NCBI GenBank assembly: GCA_964016875.1
Contig: OZ024726.1
Span: 50,518,825 to 50,582,824, forward strand
Source of the DNA: Fallopia convolvulus
Taxonomy: Eukaryota > Streptophyta > Magnoliopsida > Caryophyllales > Polygonaceae
DNA: 64,000 nt
Direction: 5' to 3'
Below are positions 25,701 to 36,861 of the stretch, in pieces. Position 1 is the stretch's first letter. Each line of letters starts with the position of its first letter. The notes beneath the pieces were generated by a model, which was not told the DNA's origin, made no database searches, and saw only the letters and a program-made list of their open reading frames with translations. The position numbers and the translations under genes are program-made.

Positions 25701-26559
25701 CTTCTTCAGATCTTCTACTCTTCAAAATGTCAATTTTAACTATATGGTGAACTCTCAATATTCAGTCTTGATCTTCAATAAAGCTCCTAAAAGACCTAAC
25801 TCTATACGAATATGTACTAAAAAGTCCTAGTTATGTTGTATAAAATACGGCATATTAAGGACATAGTATACAACATTCAAAAGTGTATGCAACGACCTTT
25901 CAATTCCTAGCTAGGTGATCTTTTTGTTCGTTGTAACCTCTTACATTCTTCAATAAGGTGAATACACTTTTTCATTTCTCCAAGACCTTTCAAAATCCTC
26001 GAAGAAAGGTAGAGTTTTACCCGCACAATTAGGTGGTTGTCGTGGGATTCCTTTATAAGGAATTGTTCGTTGCTCTTTACTTTTTTTACTTGCATATTTG
26101 ATATTCCACTGCCTAAGGAACAATTATGGAACTGTGGCTTACTCTGTACTAACGTACGTAGATCCAACAACCTCCTCCTTTCAAAATATCAGTTCAGATG
26201 TTGGATTAACTCAAAATCCACACTTTGTGCACTACACTATATTCACTGTGGATTGAGCAGCCAGGACATGTATCGGTGAGTAGAAAGGTTGCATCACTCT
26301 TCATTGTCTCTTATCTTGCATTTGATAAGAAGTTTGTGCTTGGACCTTATGATGGAGTTAAACATGTTGCAAACAAACGTGAAACTTCTAGAATCGTTTC
26401 TCTTGATATCAATATCAGTTGTCAAAAAGTTATAATGAACATGCATGGGCTCGATTAAACCTTTCTTGGTAATGTTCATGAATATTGCATTAGTTACAAT
26501 GAGTATACAGGTAAACTCTTTTTTACCCACACCTCTTCAACAAAATTAAAGCTTCTAAT
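22736..26559. other. Intergenic DNA with two LTR-like remnants in opposite orientation
   Basis: No gene was recognised. About 23,815-25,335 has the look of a solo LTR on the plus strand: GC-rich middle (near 24,290-24,370), leader with CTCTGTGGGATCGACCCTTA near the end, as in several plant gypsy LTR/leader junctions. About 23,140-23,800 resembles a related sequence on the minus strand. I could not define exact ends or target duplications. 25,335-26,559 is unassigned; it contains moderately GC-rich DNA at 25,500-25,720. Confidence 0.35.
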
Positions 26560-26793
26560 TGACAAACAAAGACATATTCAATTATTAGGCAGGAATCCAG
26601 GATGCGAACTTTTCCCTAATGAAGAGATTCAAATGTGGGAAGAATGAATGAATGTGCGACAAATGCTAGCCCGAATTCAACATCAAGGCAAGTCAACTTT
26701 CTCAAGAGTATACCTTGCTCCAATAAGCACACCGAATATGTATAAGATAATCTAAATAAGTAAAATATCAAAGATATTCTCCTATACTCCCCC

Positions 26794-27848
26794 TCAAGTT
26801 GAAGCATGTAAGTCTCGAATTTCCAACTTGCCAAGGAGATAAGAGAATTGAGGTCGTCTGAGTGCCTTAGTCATGATATCAACTATTTGCTCATTAGTAC
26901 GGACACGAGTAGTAGTGATATGGACAACCGAAATATGATCCCGTACAAAATGGAAATCGATCTCGATGTGCTTTGTCTTCTTGTGGAATACGAGATTAGA
27001 AGAAATATGAAGAGCACCTTGACTATCACATGAGAGCTTCATATGCTGATGATGATAAACACCAATTGAACGAAGAAATGACTTGAGCAGTTGAGCCAAA
27101 GGGGCTCACGACAAGTAGCAGCCATGGAACGATATTCAGCTTCAACGGACGATCGAGAAACCGTGGGCTACTTTTTAGTTTTCCAAGAGATAGGGGACTC
27201 ACCAAGAATAATATGATAACCAGACAAGGAATGAAAAGTAATTGGGTAAGCGGCCCAATTGGAATCATAATAGGCGTGGAGTTGCATTCAACTTCCCCTA
27301 GATAAGAAAAGCCCTTGACCTGGATGACCATTGACATATCGAAGTACGCAAAGGGAAGCGTTCCAATGGTCATCACATGGTTCTTGCATAAATTGAGACA
27401 AATTAGGTACGAAATAGCTCAACTCGTGACATGCGATGGTGAGATAAATTAACTTGCCAATGAGACGACGATACCGTTTCGGATCCGAAAACAAAGGACC
27501 AACCATCGTGGCTAAGCCATGATTGGACGGTAGAGGGGAGTCGACTAGTTTTACACCAAGTAAGTCGGCTTGACTTAGAATCTCCAACGCATATTTCTAC
27601 TGAGAGAAGAAAAGGCCATCGGGTCCATGAGCAACCTCGATTCCTAGGAAGTAACGTTAGAGACTGAGATCCTTAATATGAAAGCAATTATGTAACTAGG
27701 CCTTGAAAGCCTTAATAGCTTCAGCATTATCTCCGACAATAAGCAAGTCGTCCACATAAACAAGGACGTAAAGAAAGCTGCCAGGTTCAATTAGGGAGAA
27801 TAATGAATAATCAGCGTAGGACCGTTTGAGCCTGTATTGTGTAAGAGC
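26794..27848 (-). pseudogene. Copia-1 RT end and RNase H
   Basis: On the minus strand the fragment starts in the RT palm with YVDDLLIVGD (about 27,730-27,760), passes through the FLGIEV-type box and YRRLIGKLIYLTIACHELSY, and ends with the RNase H piece KTKHIEIDFHFVRD and the FTKAL-like DIMTKALRRP; its TGA overlaps the polypurine tract. Several frameshifts lie near 27,100-27,400. The right end is the LINE insertion point; the RT continues at 35,091. Confidence 0.85.
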
Positions 27849-27865
27849 AAAAGCGAGTTTGGCAA
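27849..27865. repeat. Target-site duplication of the LINE, left copy
   Basis: AAAAGCGAGTTTGGCAA occurs here and at 35,074-35,090. The duplication is 13-17 bp, because the leading As of the right copy cannot be separated from the LINE poly(A) tail. The duplicated site is copia-1 RT coding sequence (WFAKLAFAL region). Confidence 0.9.
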
Positions 27866-28256
27866 GACGCTCTCTAAAGAAAACGCCCCCTCGTCCCCAG
27901 CCCCCCGAAAACCCCCTTTCAAAAACCCTAGATCTGTAAAATCCGAGTATCTTGATGAATTATCTCATAAGAAATCTAAACAAATCAAAGCAAAGATCGA
28001 GTCTAGTCTGGACAGGATCTCAATTTGGCGTTTCTCGCCCAAATTTTCCGATTATGCCGGGAACCCTAACGACAAGAATCTGGCGAGTTTGTACCAAATC
28101 GGCGACTGCAAAGCTCGAGACAAGTCGACCTCCCTCGCTGGGCTTTCTCTAGAATACGGGGTGAGGAAAAAAAAATCATTTATCCTAGAATCAAAAGCTT
28201 TCGAGAGGCGTGGGTTGGTGAGATCTCGTTACTGTGTTTTACTGTTCTTGGTGAGA

Positions 28257-30932
28257 ATGTTGGGGGCGGCTACTAGGAGGCTGTTAGAGCGCGATTGCTG
28301 GAGGGGATGGCAGGTGGAAAGGCTAGGGATGGAGGCCGCTGTGTGGGATTCGAAGTACTTGAGAAAGGACTGGAATTTCGTCGATGTCAAGAGAAGTGGG
28401 GATCAACTCGTCGATGTCTGGTTGCATCTCTCCTCTCCTCCCTCGAGCAGCCGAAAGGGGCGACGAACAACGAGATTACACAGGTTGTACTATTCTAACC
28501 TGTCCCTTGATGGAGTTAATTTCAATGCTTTGACTACTATTTGCTGGACTACTAGTTATAATTTGGCAATCTGGGTTGATCAACTCCTCACACAATCACA
28601 TATTATTAGACTTTGGTCTTGTCATACTCTTGGTGATGTCTTCAATGGTCTAATTAGGATAGAAATTTGTCTAAGCCCCCATGTGAATGGTAAGAAACCT
28701 TTTAAATATGTCCTTTGGTTTATTGAGAAAGTCCCTTTTGTACAATCTCAAAACCTGAACCCATATGAAGAACATGAACAACCGCCTACTATGGTCGATG
28801 AGACCTTAAAGAGTAGTGCAATAAAGAACGAACAACTGCCTACTATGGTCAACGAGACCTTAAAGAGTAGTTCAAGAAAGAACAAAGTTGGATTTGATCC
28901 CTCGGGGACAAACTCATTTGTGAACCTCTGGCTCTCTAGAACTATAACAAAAGATGTGAAATATGGGGTTTGCAGCCCCCAAAGTCACTATTCCTGGCAT
29001 GGAAATGTATACATTGATAAGTATGGAAAATTGCTTCTTGAAATCATGAATGAAAGCTTGAAATTTGTGAACCACCGGAATTTTGGAGGTATAAACGAGT
29101 TGCTGATAAAGATGATTATTGACTATGATAAACAAATCATGAATAATCCTTGTAGGTCCTGGATCATTTCAAGCCTGTTATGTCTTTGCTCTCCTATGAG
29201 TAATCATAAGTGTGCCTATGCTTCTTTGGTTGAATACTACACTATGAAACGTAATGGTGGAAACAGTATGATTGAAACCATCAATTACTGTTGGAATTTA
29301 TCTTCTTGTTGGATATGTGTGGGATGTGATGAAATCGATGTTCAAACTATTGAAAATCTGATCTCTAATCATTTAGTTAACACGAAAAATGCATATGATC
29401 ATGACGATAAGCTATGTATATATGTCAATGCACCTGTCAACCCATCTAACATTTTCTGCATTGCTTGGGTTTTTAGAACTAAGAAATTAAGTGGGTGTGT
29501 CATGATTTCTTGTTCTTGGCATGAATCTTTGAGGCACTGTAAGATTGCTTATAGAAGCAAGATGGAATATATACTACTGCTTGAATTTATCAATTATGCT
29601 TGGTATTGCTCGTACTGTCTAAATTCTGGGTTTTTGTTGGATGGAAAACATTGCCCTTTCAGTTCTGGAAAGCATCTATATCTAGTTGTTGAATATGAAC
29701 TGGTGCTGGAATTTATCATTTATGCTTGGTATTACTTGTACTGTCTCATGTCTGGGATATTGTTGGATAGAAAACTTTGTATTGAAGACTACTTATTGTA
29801 CCAACATCATAAAATGAAAAGAGATTTTGTCGACTTGAATCCAATACTAGGAAACTTCTCTAACATCTCTTGTACTAGGAAGATTAGAATGAGGAGAAAT
29901 AAGAAAATGAGGAGCTTGAATTACATCTTGAAAGGACAAAGAGAATTGTATACTATTAGGTGGAAGATGTATGTCATGAAGAATGATCACTACTTAGACT
30001 GTTTGCTAATATCAAAATATGGACTTCAGATTGTTCTGTTGATAATATGCAGATGTAACAGGGCATGGGACCTGCAATGCAAGAAGGAAAGGGAAACGTT
30101 CCACTGTCTGCACCATTGGGAAGCTGGTGATTGGAATCAATTGGAACAGTGGATATGGAAGAAAAAAAGTATAGCAAAAATAAAAAAAGAACGACATGGG
30201 GAAATACTTTCCTGGATTGCCCAATCTGGGAAGATAGATATTATTGTAAAATTGAGACACTATGTTATATTTTGGGATAGATATAGAAACTTTAAGACAA
30301 TAAATGTTAGAGTTTGGTGGAATACATGCTGCGCACGTATCGACCATGTATCTATGGCCAAACAAGGTATTAAGAACCTTTCGAACATTCTTATATGCTG
30401 CATTAAGTGTACACATGGGAGCGTTATGATTGCACACCAAAGTAAAGATAATATTAGGAATGAAAGGGCTATGAGCCATCAGGAGGAAAAAACTGCACAG
30501 AACAGTGACCATTATGTTATTGATAAAGGATTGGGACCTCATGTGCATGTTAGAGCCACTCAAAGTCCCCTCCTCTGCTGCTCAAGAGGGGCTAGAGAAA
30601 AATGTAAAAAATTGAAACTGTTTTTTATGATAATTAAGGAGTTAAATCTGAATGATTGTAACTTAATACACCTGAATTGCATTTGGATATGTAGGATTAG
30701 TGAGAATCACTCGGTTTGCTTACATGGCTATGTTCAGGTGGGATTAAGGAGCCTGTGTGATATTAAGAAGTTGAATAACAATTATGTTTCAATTTTAGGT
30801 GAATCGATCTACATGAGGTTTCCCCTTAGATTGTGCAACAAAATGGAACCTATTTTACAATATTTGAAACTAGGAGTGGAATGGGACAACCTTAAATCAA
30901 GTAAACATGAAAATTGGATTCTGGAATTGTAG
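28257..30932 (+). CDS. LINE ORF1: long uninterrupted frame of unusual composition
   Basis: The frame is stop-free from the LINE's left end (27,867) to 30,932; its first ATG inside the element is at 28,257, giving 891 residues. ORF1 of plant L1 elements is normally an RNA-binding protein, often with an RRM-like or DUF4283 domain and CCHC knuckles and some 400-600 residues. Here I see neither a CCHC pattern nor a DUF4283 motif; the protein is rich in Trp, Cys, His and Ile. Two internal repeats are visible: a 54-bp tandem repeat near 28,776-28,884 (PTMVDETLKSS, PTMVNETLKSS) and a diverged pair around 29,560-29,780 (LEFINYAWYC, LEFIIYAWYY). Such a long open frame cannot be chance, but function and true start are unknown. 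Confidence 0.55.
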   Translation: MLGAATRRLLERDCWRGWQVERLGMEAAVWDSKYLRKDWNFVDVKRSGDQLVDVWLHLSSPPSSSRKGRRTTRLHRLYYSNLSLDGVNFNALTTICWTTSYNLAIWVDQLLTQSHIIRLWSCHTLGDVFNGLIRIEICLSPHVNGKKPFKYVLWFIEKVPFVQSQNLNPYEEHEQPPTMVDETLKSSAIKNEQLPTMVNETLKSSSRKNKVGFDPSGTNSFVNLWLSRTITKDVKYGVCSPQSHYSWHGNVYIDKYGKLLLEIMNESLKFVNHRNFGGINELLIKMIIDYDKQIMNNPCRSWIISSLLCLCSPMSNHKCAYASLVEYYTMKRNGGNSMIETINYCWNLSSCWICVGCDEIDVQTIENLISNHLVNTKNAYDHDDKLCIYVNAPVNPSNIFCIAWVFRTKKLSGCVMISCSWHESLRHCKIAYRSKMEYILLLEFINYAWYCSYCLNSGFLLDGKHCPFSSGKHLYLVVEYELVLEFIIYAWYYLYCLMSGILLDRKLCIEDYLLYQHHKMKRDFVDLNPILGNFSNISCTRKIRMRRNKKMRSLNYILKGQRELYTIRWKMYVMKNDHYLDCLLISKYGLQIVLLIICRCNRAWDLQCKKERETFHCLHHWEAGDWNQLEQWIWKKKSIAKIKKERHGEILSWIAQSGKIDIIVKLRHYVIFWDRYRNFKTINVRVWWNTCCARIDHVSMAKQGIKNLSNILICCIKCTHGSVMIAHQSKDNIRNERAMSHQEEKTAQNSDHYVIDKGLGPHVHVRATQSPLLCCSRGAREKCKKLKLFFMIIKELNLNDCNLIHLNCIWICRISENHSVCLHGYVQVGLRSLCDIKKLNNNYVSILGESIYMRFPLRLCNKMEPILQYLKLGVEWDNLKSSKHENWILEL

Positions 30933-33900
30933 AGGGATAGGTAGAAAATCGTTTTGGCCAGAACTTGACTCCTTCTGTAAAATTCAAAGAGTGCAAATTA
31001 TGGCAATAGCAGAAACTAAAACGGACAAACTACCTAGTGACCAGGTTTGGAGACGAGCAGGATTTGATAATGTTGTATGGTCTCCTGCCTCGGGCCGAGC
31101 GGGAGGTATAGCTGTCTTTTGGAAGTCTCATCAGTTCATTAACGAGGAAGTCACGATTCTCATCCAGGAACCAAGGTATGTGATACTTAAATACCACCAC
31201 TTAGTTACTAAATACATGATAGCCATCTGTTTTACCTATGCTCCCCCGAATGCCGGGGATAAAGAGGAGTTCTGGAATCAATTAACGATAACGATACAAA
31301 ACCTCAACCTCCCTACCCTTATAATTGGGGATCTTAACGAAATACAAGAGCCTAGCGACAAAAGAGGAGGTGTGTACCCGGAACCTAGTAGATTTGAAAG
31401 ATTACTTAACTTCAAAAACGACTGTTTGCTAGAGGATATACCAACTTCAGGTAATTCCTTCACTTGGAGGAAAAATAAGACAGAAGTTGACAACATCTAT
31501 GAAAAACTATATAGAGTACTAGTAAGTAGTTGCATCATACAAAATTTCCCAAATATTAGTGCCCAAAACCACGCTTTCACTAGTTCAGACCATTGTAAAG
31601 TGACGGTAGAGTTAAGTAATGAGGAAACAATCAAAGCACAACCGTTCAAAGTTGAAAAAATGTGGATGTACAGGAAAGACTTCAGAAATGTGGTTAAACA
31701 AGCCTGGAGAGTGCAATTCCAGGGCTCAAATATGTTCCAATTAATTAAGAAAACACAACTCTTTAAACAACATGCCAAAAGATGGAATAAACATACGTTA
31801 GGCAACACCTTCGAGCAATTAAGAGAAATAGAAGATCAACTGGTCAAGATTCAAAAAGATATCTTAACCTCTCCGCAACCAAGTACCATCCAAAAACAAA
31901 TGCGATTGTTGAACAAGAAAGAATGCATCTTAAAGTTCCATAAAACATATTGGAAACAAAGAGCGAAAACAAAACACATCAAAATGTCGGATGGTAACAC
32001 ATGATACTTTCATCAGATTGCAAGTGGTAAGGGCAACCGGAAAATTATTAAGGAAATCACCACTACCGAAGGTACCCAAATTCTTGGTATAGATAATATT
32101 AGAGAAGAAATAAGAAATGACTTTAAGAAGAGATATACTAAGCAACCAACCCATCTAAACAATGCAAATGAATATCTTAATCTGATAACCAAAGAAATAA
32201 CGGAACAAGACAACAACATGCTAACTAGTGTTGTTACTAATGAAGAAATCAAGACAACGGTAATGAAGCTAGGCTCTGACAAATCTCCAGGCCCGGATGG
32301 TATGACTGCGGAATTCTACAAGAGATATTGGGATATTGTGGGACCAACAATAATCAGAGCTGTAAAAAGTTTTTTCCACTCAGGAAAGATATTACGACAA
32401 ATTAACCATACATTTATAACTCTCATACCTAAGGTAGAGAACCCAAAATCGACTAATCAGTACAGGCCAATAAGTCTATGCTCAACTATCTATAAAGTCA
32501 TATCGAAAATCATAACGGAAAGGATTAAAAAAGTAATAACCAAAATTATCCACCCGCTCCAAGGGGCTTTTATAGCAAACCGAGCCATTCAAGATAACAT
32601 CCTTATAGCCCATGAAATATTTCACTCATTCAGAAACACAAAAAACAAAGATGGATGGATTGCCATCAAACTAGATATGGAAAAGGCGTACGACCGAGTA
32701 GATTGGGAATATCTATTAAATGTATTGGATAGATTTGGGTTTGATAAAAAATTTATAGGTTGGATAAAGGAATGCATATGCACGGTATCACTTTCGATAC
32801 TTGTAAATAATGGACCCACGGAACCATTCAACCCGGAACGAGGAATCAGGCAGGGTGACCCTTTATCACCCTTCCTATTTGTTATCGCATCAGAAATCCT
32901 TGCAAGAAAACTACAGTTAACTAGCGAACTAGACAAAAACACGGTAGGATTTCCAATCGCTCGAGGTGGGACTCGGATCCCCTTCTTAGCCTTTGCTGAT
33001 GACACCATAATATTCGCCAAAGCATCTCAAAGACCGTGTGAACAAGTAAAGACCATTATCGATGAATTCTGTAGAATTTCGGGTCAAAAAGTTAACTATA
33101 ATAAGTCAGCCTTTCAAACCTCTAAAAATATGACTTCCCAACAAAAAAATGTAGCACAACAGGCTCTAGGGATTGTAACAATGACGAACATAGAAAAGTA
33201 TTAAGGTTGCCCAATTATTAATGGCAAAGTCAACAAAGACACCTTTAAAGATTCGATTGGAAATGCACTAAAACAGCTCACAAAATGGAAGGCAAACTCG
33301 CTATCTCAAGAAGGCAGAACGACATTGATTAGAGCCAACTTAGCCACAAAACCGAACTATGTAATGCAGAGTTTTATGCTTCCGGCTTATGCTCATTCAG
33401 AAATGGATAGGATAAACAGGGGATTCTTCTGGAACAAGGATAGAAATTACAAACCTTTGGTGGGATGGGATAAGATATGCAAACCTAAAGAGGTAGGAGG
33501 ACTAGGAATAAGGAAAACAGAACATATGAACAAAGCACTCCAAATGAAACTACTTTGGAAAATTATTGTTGAACCAAATAATATGTGGGTCAAGATAATC
33601 TCACAAAAATACCTTAGAAATGATAATTTATTCTCATACAAATTAAAAGCGAACACCTCGTGGCAATGGAAAAAACTAATGCATCTAAGAGAAGAATTCT
33701 TTAAAGGTCTCATTTGGCAAATTGGAGATGGGAAAACAGTCAAATTTTGGAAAGACAATTGGCTACCAGGGGGTCCCCTCCGGTCTCATGCAAAGAACCC
33801 TGCAAATGTAGACGAAACAGCAACGGTAGATGCATGGATTACTAATGACCATAGATGGAAAATAGATGAACTAAAACAAATTCTTCCAGATAACATGATT

Positions 33901-35040
33901 GAACAAATTCAAAATACTCCGATCCCGGATAACTACATCCAAGATCGATTGTATTGGGCCCCGAGCAAAAATGGCTGGTTTTCAACCTCGTCTGCAATGG
34001 ACTTAATCACAAATTTAGAAAGACAAACACCGCATATAAATAACTGGTTGTGGAAACTGGACACCTACCCAAAAGTTAAAAACTTCCTTTGGAAAGTTGA
34101 CAATAATGGACTTCCCACAAAAGCTAGACTTAGGAATAAGCAAATCACGACTCCGGGAGGCTGTGTTTTGTGTGATTGTAACAATGAAGACATAAATCAC
34201 TTACTGACAAAGTGTCCGTATATGATCTACATAACTAATAAAGTAAACTCAAATATTGCTAATTTCATCCAGGGTTATGACCCCCAAAACAAAACACCCA
34301 GAACAATCCTAAGTGAACTATACCAAAACCTAGGGAAAAAAGATTTCACGTGCCTAGCAGTTGTTTGTTGGAGCATTTGGCATCAACGCAACAAATTGAT
34401 TTTTCAACAAGACCAAAGTGAAGGAATATCAGACCTAACATCATACATAAGAAACCTAATAGTAAATTGGGAGAAAGCGTCAAAATGGACAGAGGATGAA
34501 GAAACTATACTAACATCCCAAACGAAAAATAGAAACAAAAAACTAAGAGCCCAAAGCAAATGGAAAAAACCCAAACCGGGATACACTAAAGTAAACTTCG
34601 ATGCCTCAAAAATGTCTAATGGAAACACTTCTGGTGGAATTGTTTTCCGAAACCACCTTGGCCAGGTAACGGATATTATAACGACAAGCTTTGGAAAAGT
34701 GTCGGTATTAAAGGCGAAAGCACTAGCCCTCTGAGAAGCGATTAGGCAAATAAAAAACAGAACGATAGAAAGAGTGGAAATTGAAGGGGATAATCTCCAA
34801 GTCATTAATGCGGTTAAAGGGAAAATTCATTGCCCTTGGGACATTGAACTCATCATCACTGACATCCTTGTTTCCATTTGTGGAAACCAGGATATTGTGA
34901 TTAACCATGTCTTTAGGGAATGTAACGCTGTGGCCGACAAAATTGTCAATTTGGGCCACAGTCTCCCTGTTGAGTGTATCAAGACTCATCCAGAACTCCT
35001 AGTTCTCATCCGAAAGGATGCTCTAGGGCGCCCTCCGTGA
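30907..35040 (+). pseudogene. LINE ORF2 (APE, RT, zf-RVT, RNase H) with three in-frame stops
   Basis: All segments are in the same frame. Domains in order: APE-type endonuclease from MKIGFWNCRG with SDHCKV near 31,580; RT with RPISLC, LDMEKAYDRVDW, RQGDPLSPFLF and AFADDTIIFA (FADD box near 32,995); zf-RVT (CVLCDCNNEDINHLLTKCP, about 34,160-34,220); RNase H-like end (VNFDAS, from about 34,590). Stops are at 32,002-32,004 (TGA, where family members have Arg after GN), 33,202-33,204 (TAA in the conserved YLGCP motif) and 34,732-34,734 (TGA before EAI). Two TGAs fit a CGA-to-TGA change. No frameshift is seen, so the element was active not very long ago. About 1,377 codons, usual for the family. 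Confidence 0.93.
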
Positions 35041-35073
35041 AGGAGAGCACCCTAATTCTTACCTAATCAAAAA

Positions 35074-35090
35074 AAAAGCGAGTTTGGCAA
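35074..35090. repeat. Target-site duplication of the LINE, right copy
   Basis: Second copy of AAAAGCGAGTTTGGCAA, directly after the LINE A-tail; copia-1 coding sequence resumes here on the minus strand. Confidence 0.9.
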
Positions 35091-36861
35091 ACCAATTCTG
35101 TGGGGCTTATTGGAGCCCATATAAGGATTTTCGAAGGCAGTAAACACGATCAGAAGAAGCAAGGAATTCGGGCAGAAATTTCATGTTGACCTCCTCGTCA
35201 AGATCGCCATGTAAAAAAGCCTTCCGGACATTCGTTTGATGGAGTTTCCAGCCTTTAATATTATCAAAAAAGAGGAATAAATGAACCGAGGACATTTTTT
35301 CAACCGGTGCAAATGTCTCTATATAATCAACACCTTCAACTTGTTTGTTTCCAAGAACTACCAAACAAGCTTTGTAGCGCTCGATTGAGTCATCGACTTG
35401 TACTTAATTCGGAAAACCCATTTTCAACCAATGGGTTTTTTATGAGACAATAGTGGCATGAGATCCCAAGTACCAATTCGTTCAAGAGCGTCAAGCTCGG
35501 AACGCATGGCGGCTTGCCAATATCGGTTGTAAACAACCCGTTCAAAGCTCGAAGGCTCTTTGCTAGTCATAACATCTGCAAGAAACTTGATATAATGACA
35601 AGAAAACTTATTAGCTGGAAACATAATTTACAATAGAGTAATTTGTACCTAAGGACTCGGTGGAAGCAGGTGAGGAACGAGCAGCGGGGGCAGGGTCTTT
35701 TTGGTGAGTGGTGCTGCAAATAAAATCCCAAAGCCGAACATTGGCATGTCATGGTCGTTTTCTACGGCGTGACTCGGAAGCAATAACAGGGGAGGAAGCA
35801 ACACCAAGCAATGGATCAAAAATATCAGTTTTTGAAATTACAATAGGTGGTAGACTCGGTTGAACAACATTCCGGGGTCTCTCATCTTGAGGCTACTTAG
35901 AAATATCAATAGAAGGCTGATTTTCACTTTCCAAAATTACAGGAGAATCCAAACTTGGAATATCCAAATAAGCAATATCAAAATTAGCGGTCGATATTTG
36001 AGTAGCAGAATTTGAAGAATTTTCAACAAGTGTATCTCCTCGAAAAGGGAAGGTGCTTTCTTGAAATATCACATCCCTAGAAATAAAGATTTTGCCCGTA
36101 TCAAGATCAAGTACACACCATCCTTTCTTTCCATATGGGTAACCTAAGAAAAACACAACTTTTTCTATGGCATAATGACAAAGCATAAACACCCGAAAGT
36201 GCAGATATGACTATAATTGGGCGATTTATCAAAGAGAATGTAAGGTCCAAGGCCTCAGAAGCGCTATCCTATGCCAACTCGAGGACTTTCCAAGAGGTCA
36301 CCCCCCCCTGATACTACTCTCACCCCTACACACTTAACTTCTGAGTTCTTTGTCCTCACTCGAATCCAAAAAAGGAAGAGCTATTGTTGACATGGGTATC
36401 ACCTCAATCCCTTATAAATCTTCGGGGTGTTACAAAGAATCTCATATGGTGTTTTTCCATTAAGAAGAGAGGATGGTGTTCGGTTTATTAAGTAGGCGAA
36501 GTCAAGACACACTCGTCCCCAATAAGTAATGGGAAAAAGGCTTGAAACCGTAAGGCTTGAGCCACATTAAGCAAGTGTTGGTGTTTCCGTTCGGCACGAC
36601 CATTTTGTTGCGGATTTCCTACACAAGAGGTCTCAAATATAACACCTATAGTTGCAAAGTGATCTCGTAGTGGTAGAAACTCAATACCGTTGTCAGTCCG
36701 AAAGCGTTTGATTAGCTTGTTAAACTGGGTTTGAATGAACATCCGTGGATGAAAAAGTGGTACAAATAAGACATTTCTGATTGTTAAAAAATCGCCAATA
36801 ACCACATTTCATGATTGAGCAACCATGGATGTTAATCCATCTGGAAGCACAATATGAGTAG
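35091..36861 (-). pseudogene. Copia-1 RT start, integrase and protease remnants
   Basis: On the minus strand: a protease-region piece next to VRNVLFVP-like sequence (about 36,770-36,860), then the integrase core with FRTDNGIEF and NPQQNGRAERKHQHLLN (36,560-36,720), an integrase C-terminal part (GYPYGKKGWCVLDL, 36,080-36,150), a linker, and RT from RWQAAM-like WQAAMRSELDALE (about 35,480) to ETFAPVEKMSSV and KAFLHGDLDEEV up to LYGL at 35,107. DNA between protease and integrase core is missing compared with full copia elements. Multiple stops and frameshifts; a Cassandra solo LTR sits within the integrase part. Confidence 0.85.
36239..36434 (-). mobile_element. Cassandra-type TRIM solo LTR carrying a 5S rRNA-like domain
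   Basis: The 196-bp insert has TGTAAG...GTTACA ends and interrupts the copia-1 integrase. Its flanks GAGAA (36,234-36,238) and AAGAA (36,435-36,439) could be a 5-bp target duplication with one mismatch. On the minus strand 36,281-36,345 it reads AGTTAAGTGTGTAGGGGTGA, then GAGAGTAGTATCAGG and GGGTGACCTCTTGGAAAGTC, which follow the plant 5S rRNA internal promoter (box A, intermediate element, box C). A 5S-like domain inside an LTR is the hallmark of Cassandra elements. It is not a functional 5S gene; no internal region or second LTR remains. Confidence 0.85.

Larger units (their letters stand above)
27866..35073 (+). mobile_element. Apparently full-length LINE (L1-type), 7.2 kb, inserted in copia-1
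   Basis: It is bounded by the AAAAGCGAGTTTGGCAA target duplication and ends in a short A run after ACCTAATC. A long ORF1 overlaps ORF2 by 26 bp. ORF2 reads APE endonuclease, reverse transcriptase, zf-RVT and RNase H in one frame but has three stop codons. The C-rich start (AAAACGCCCCCTCGTCCCC) looks like a LINE 5' end rather than a truncation. The element landed in the copia-1 RT region on the opposite strand. It cannot make a complete ORF2 protein now. Confidence 0.93.

Noticed and set aside
26037..26530. Overlapping short open frames on both strands
   Set aside because: No recognisable domain, no splice model, and they lie next to a degenerate LTR.
28295..28498. Alternative +2 frame in the LINE ORF1 region as the true ORF1
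   Set aside because: It is closed by stops on both sides within about 200 bp, whereas the chosen frame is open for more than 3 kb.
36281..36345. Possible 5S rRNA gene on the minus strand
   Set aside because: Only the internal promoter part is similar, with many substitutions, and it lies inside a TGTAAG...TTACA unit with near-matching flanks; a Cassandra LTR explains it.
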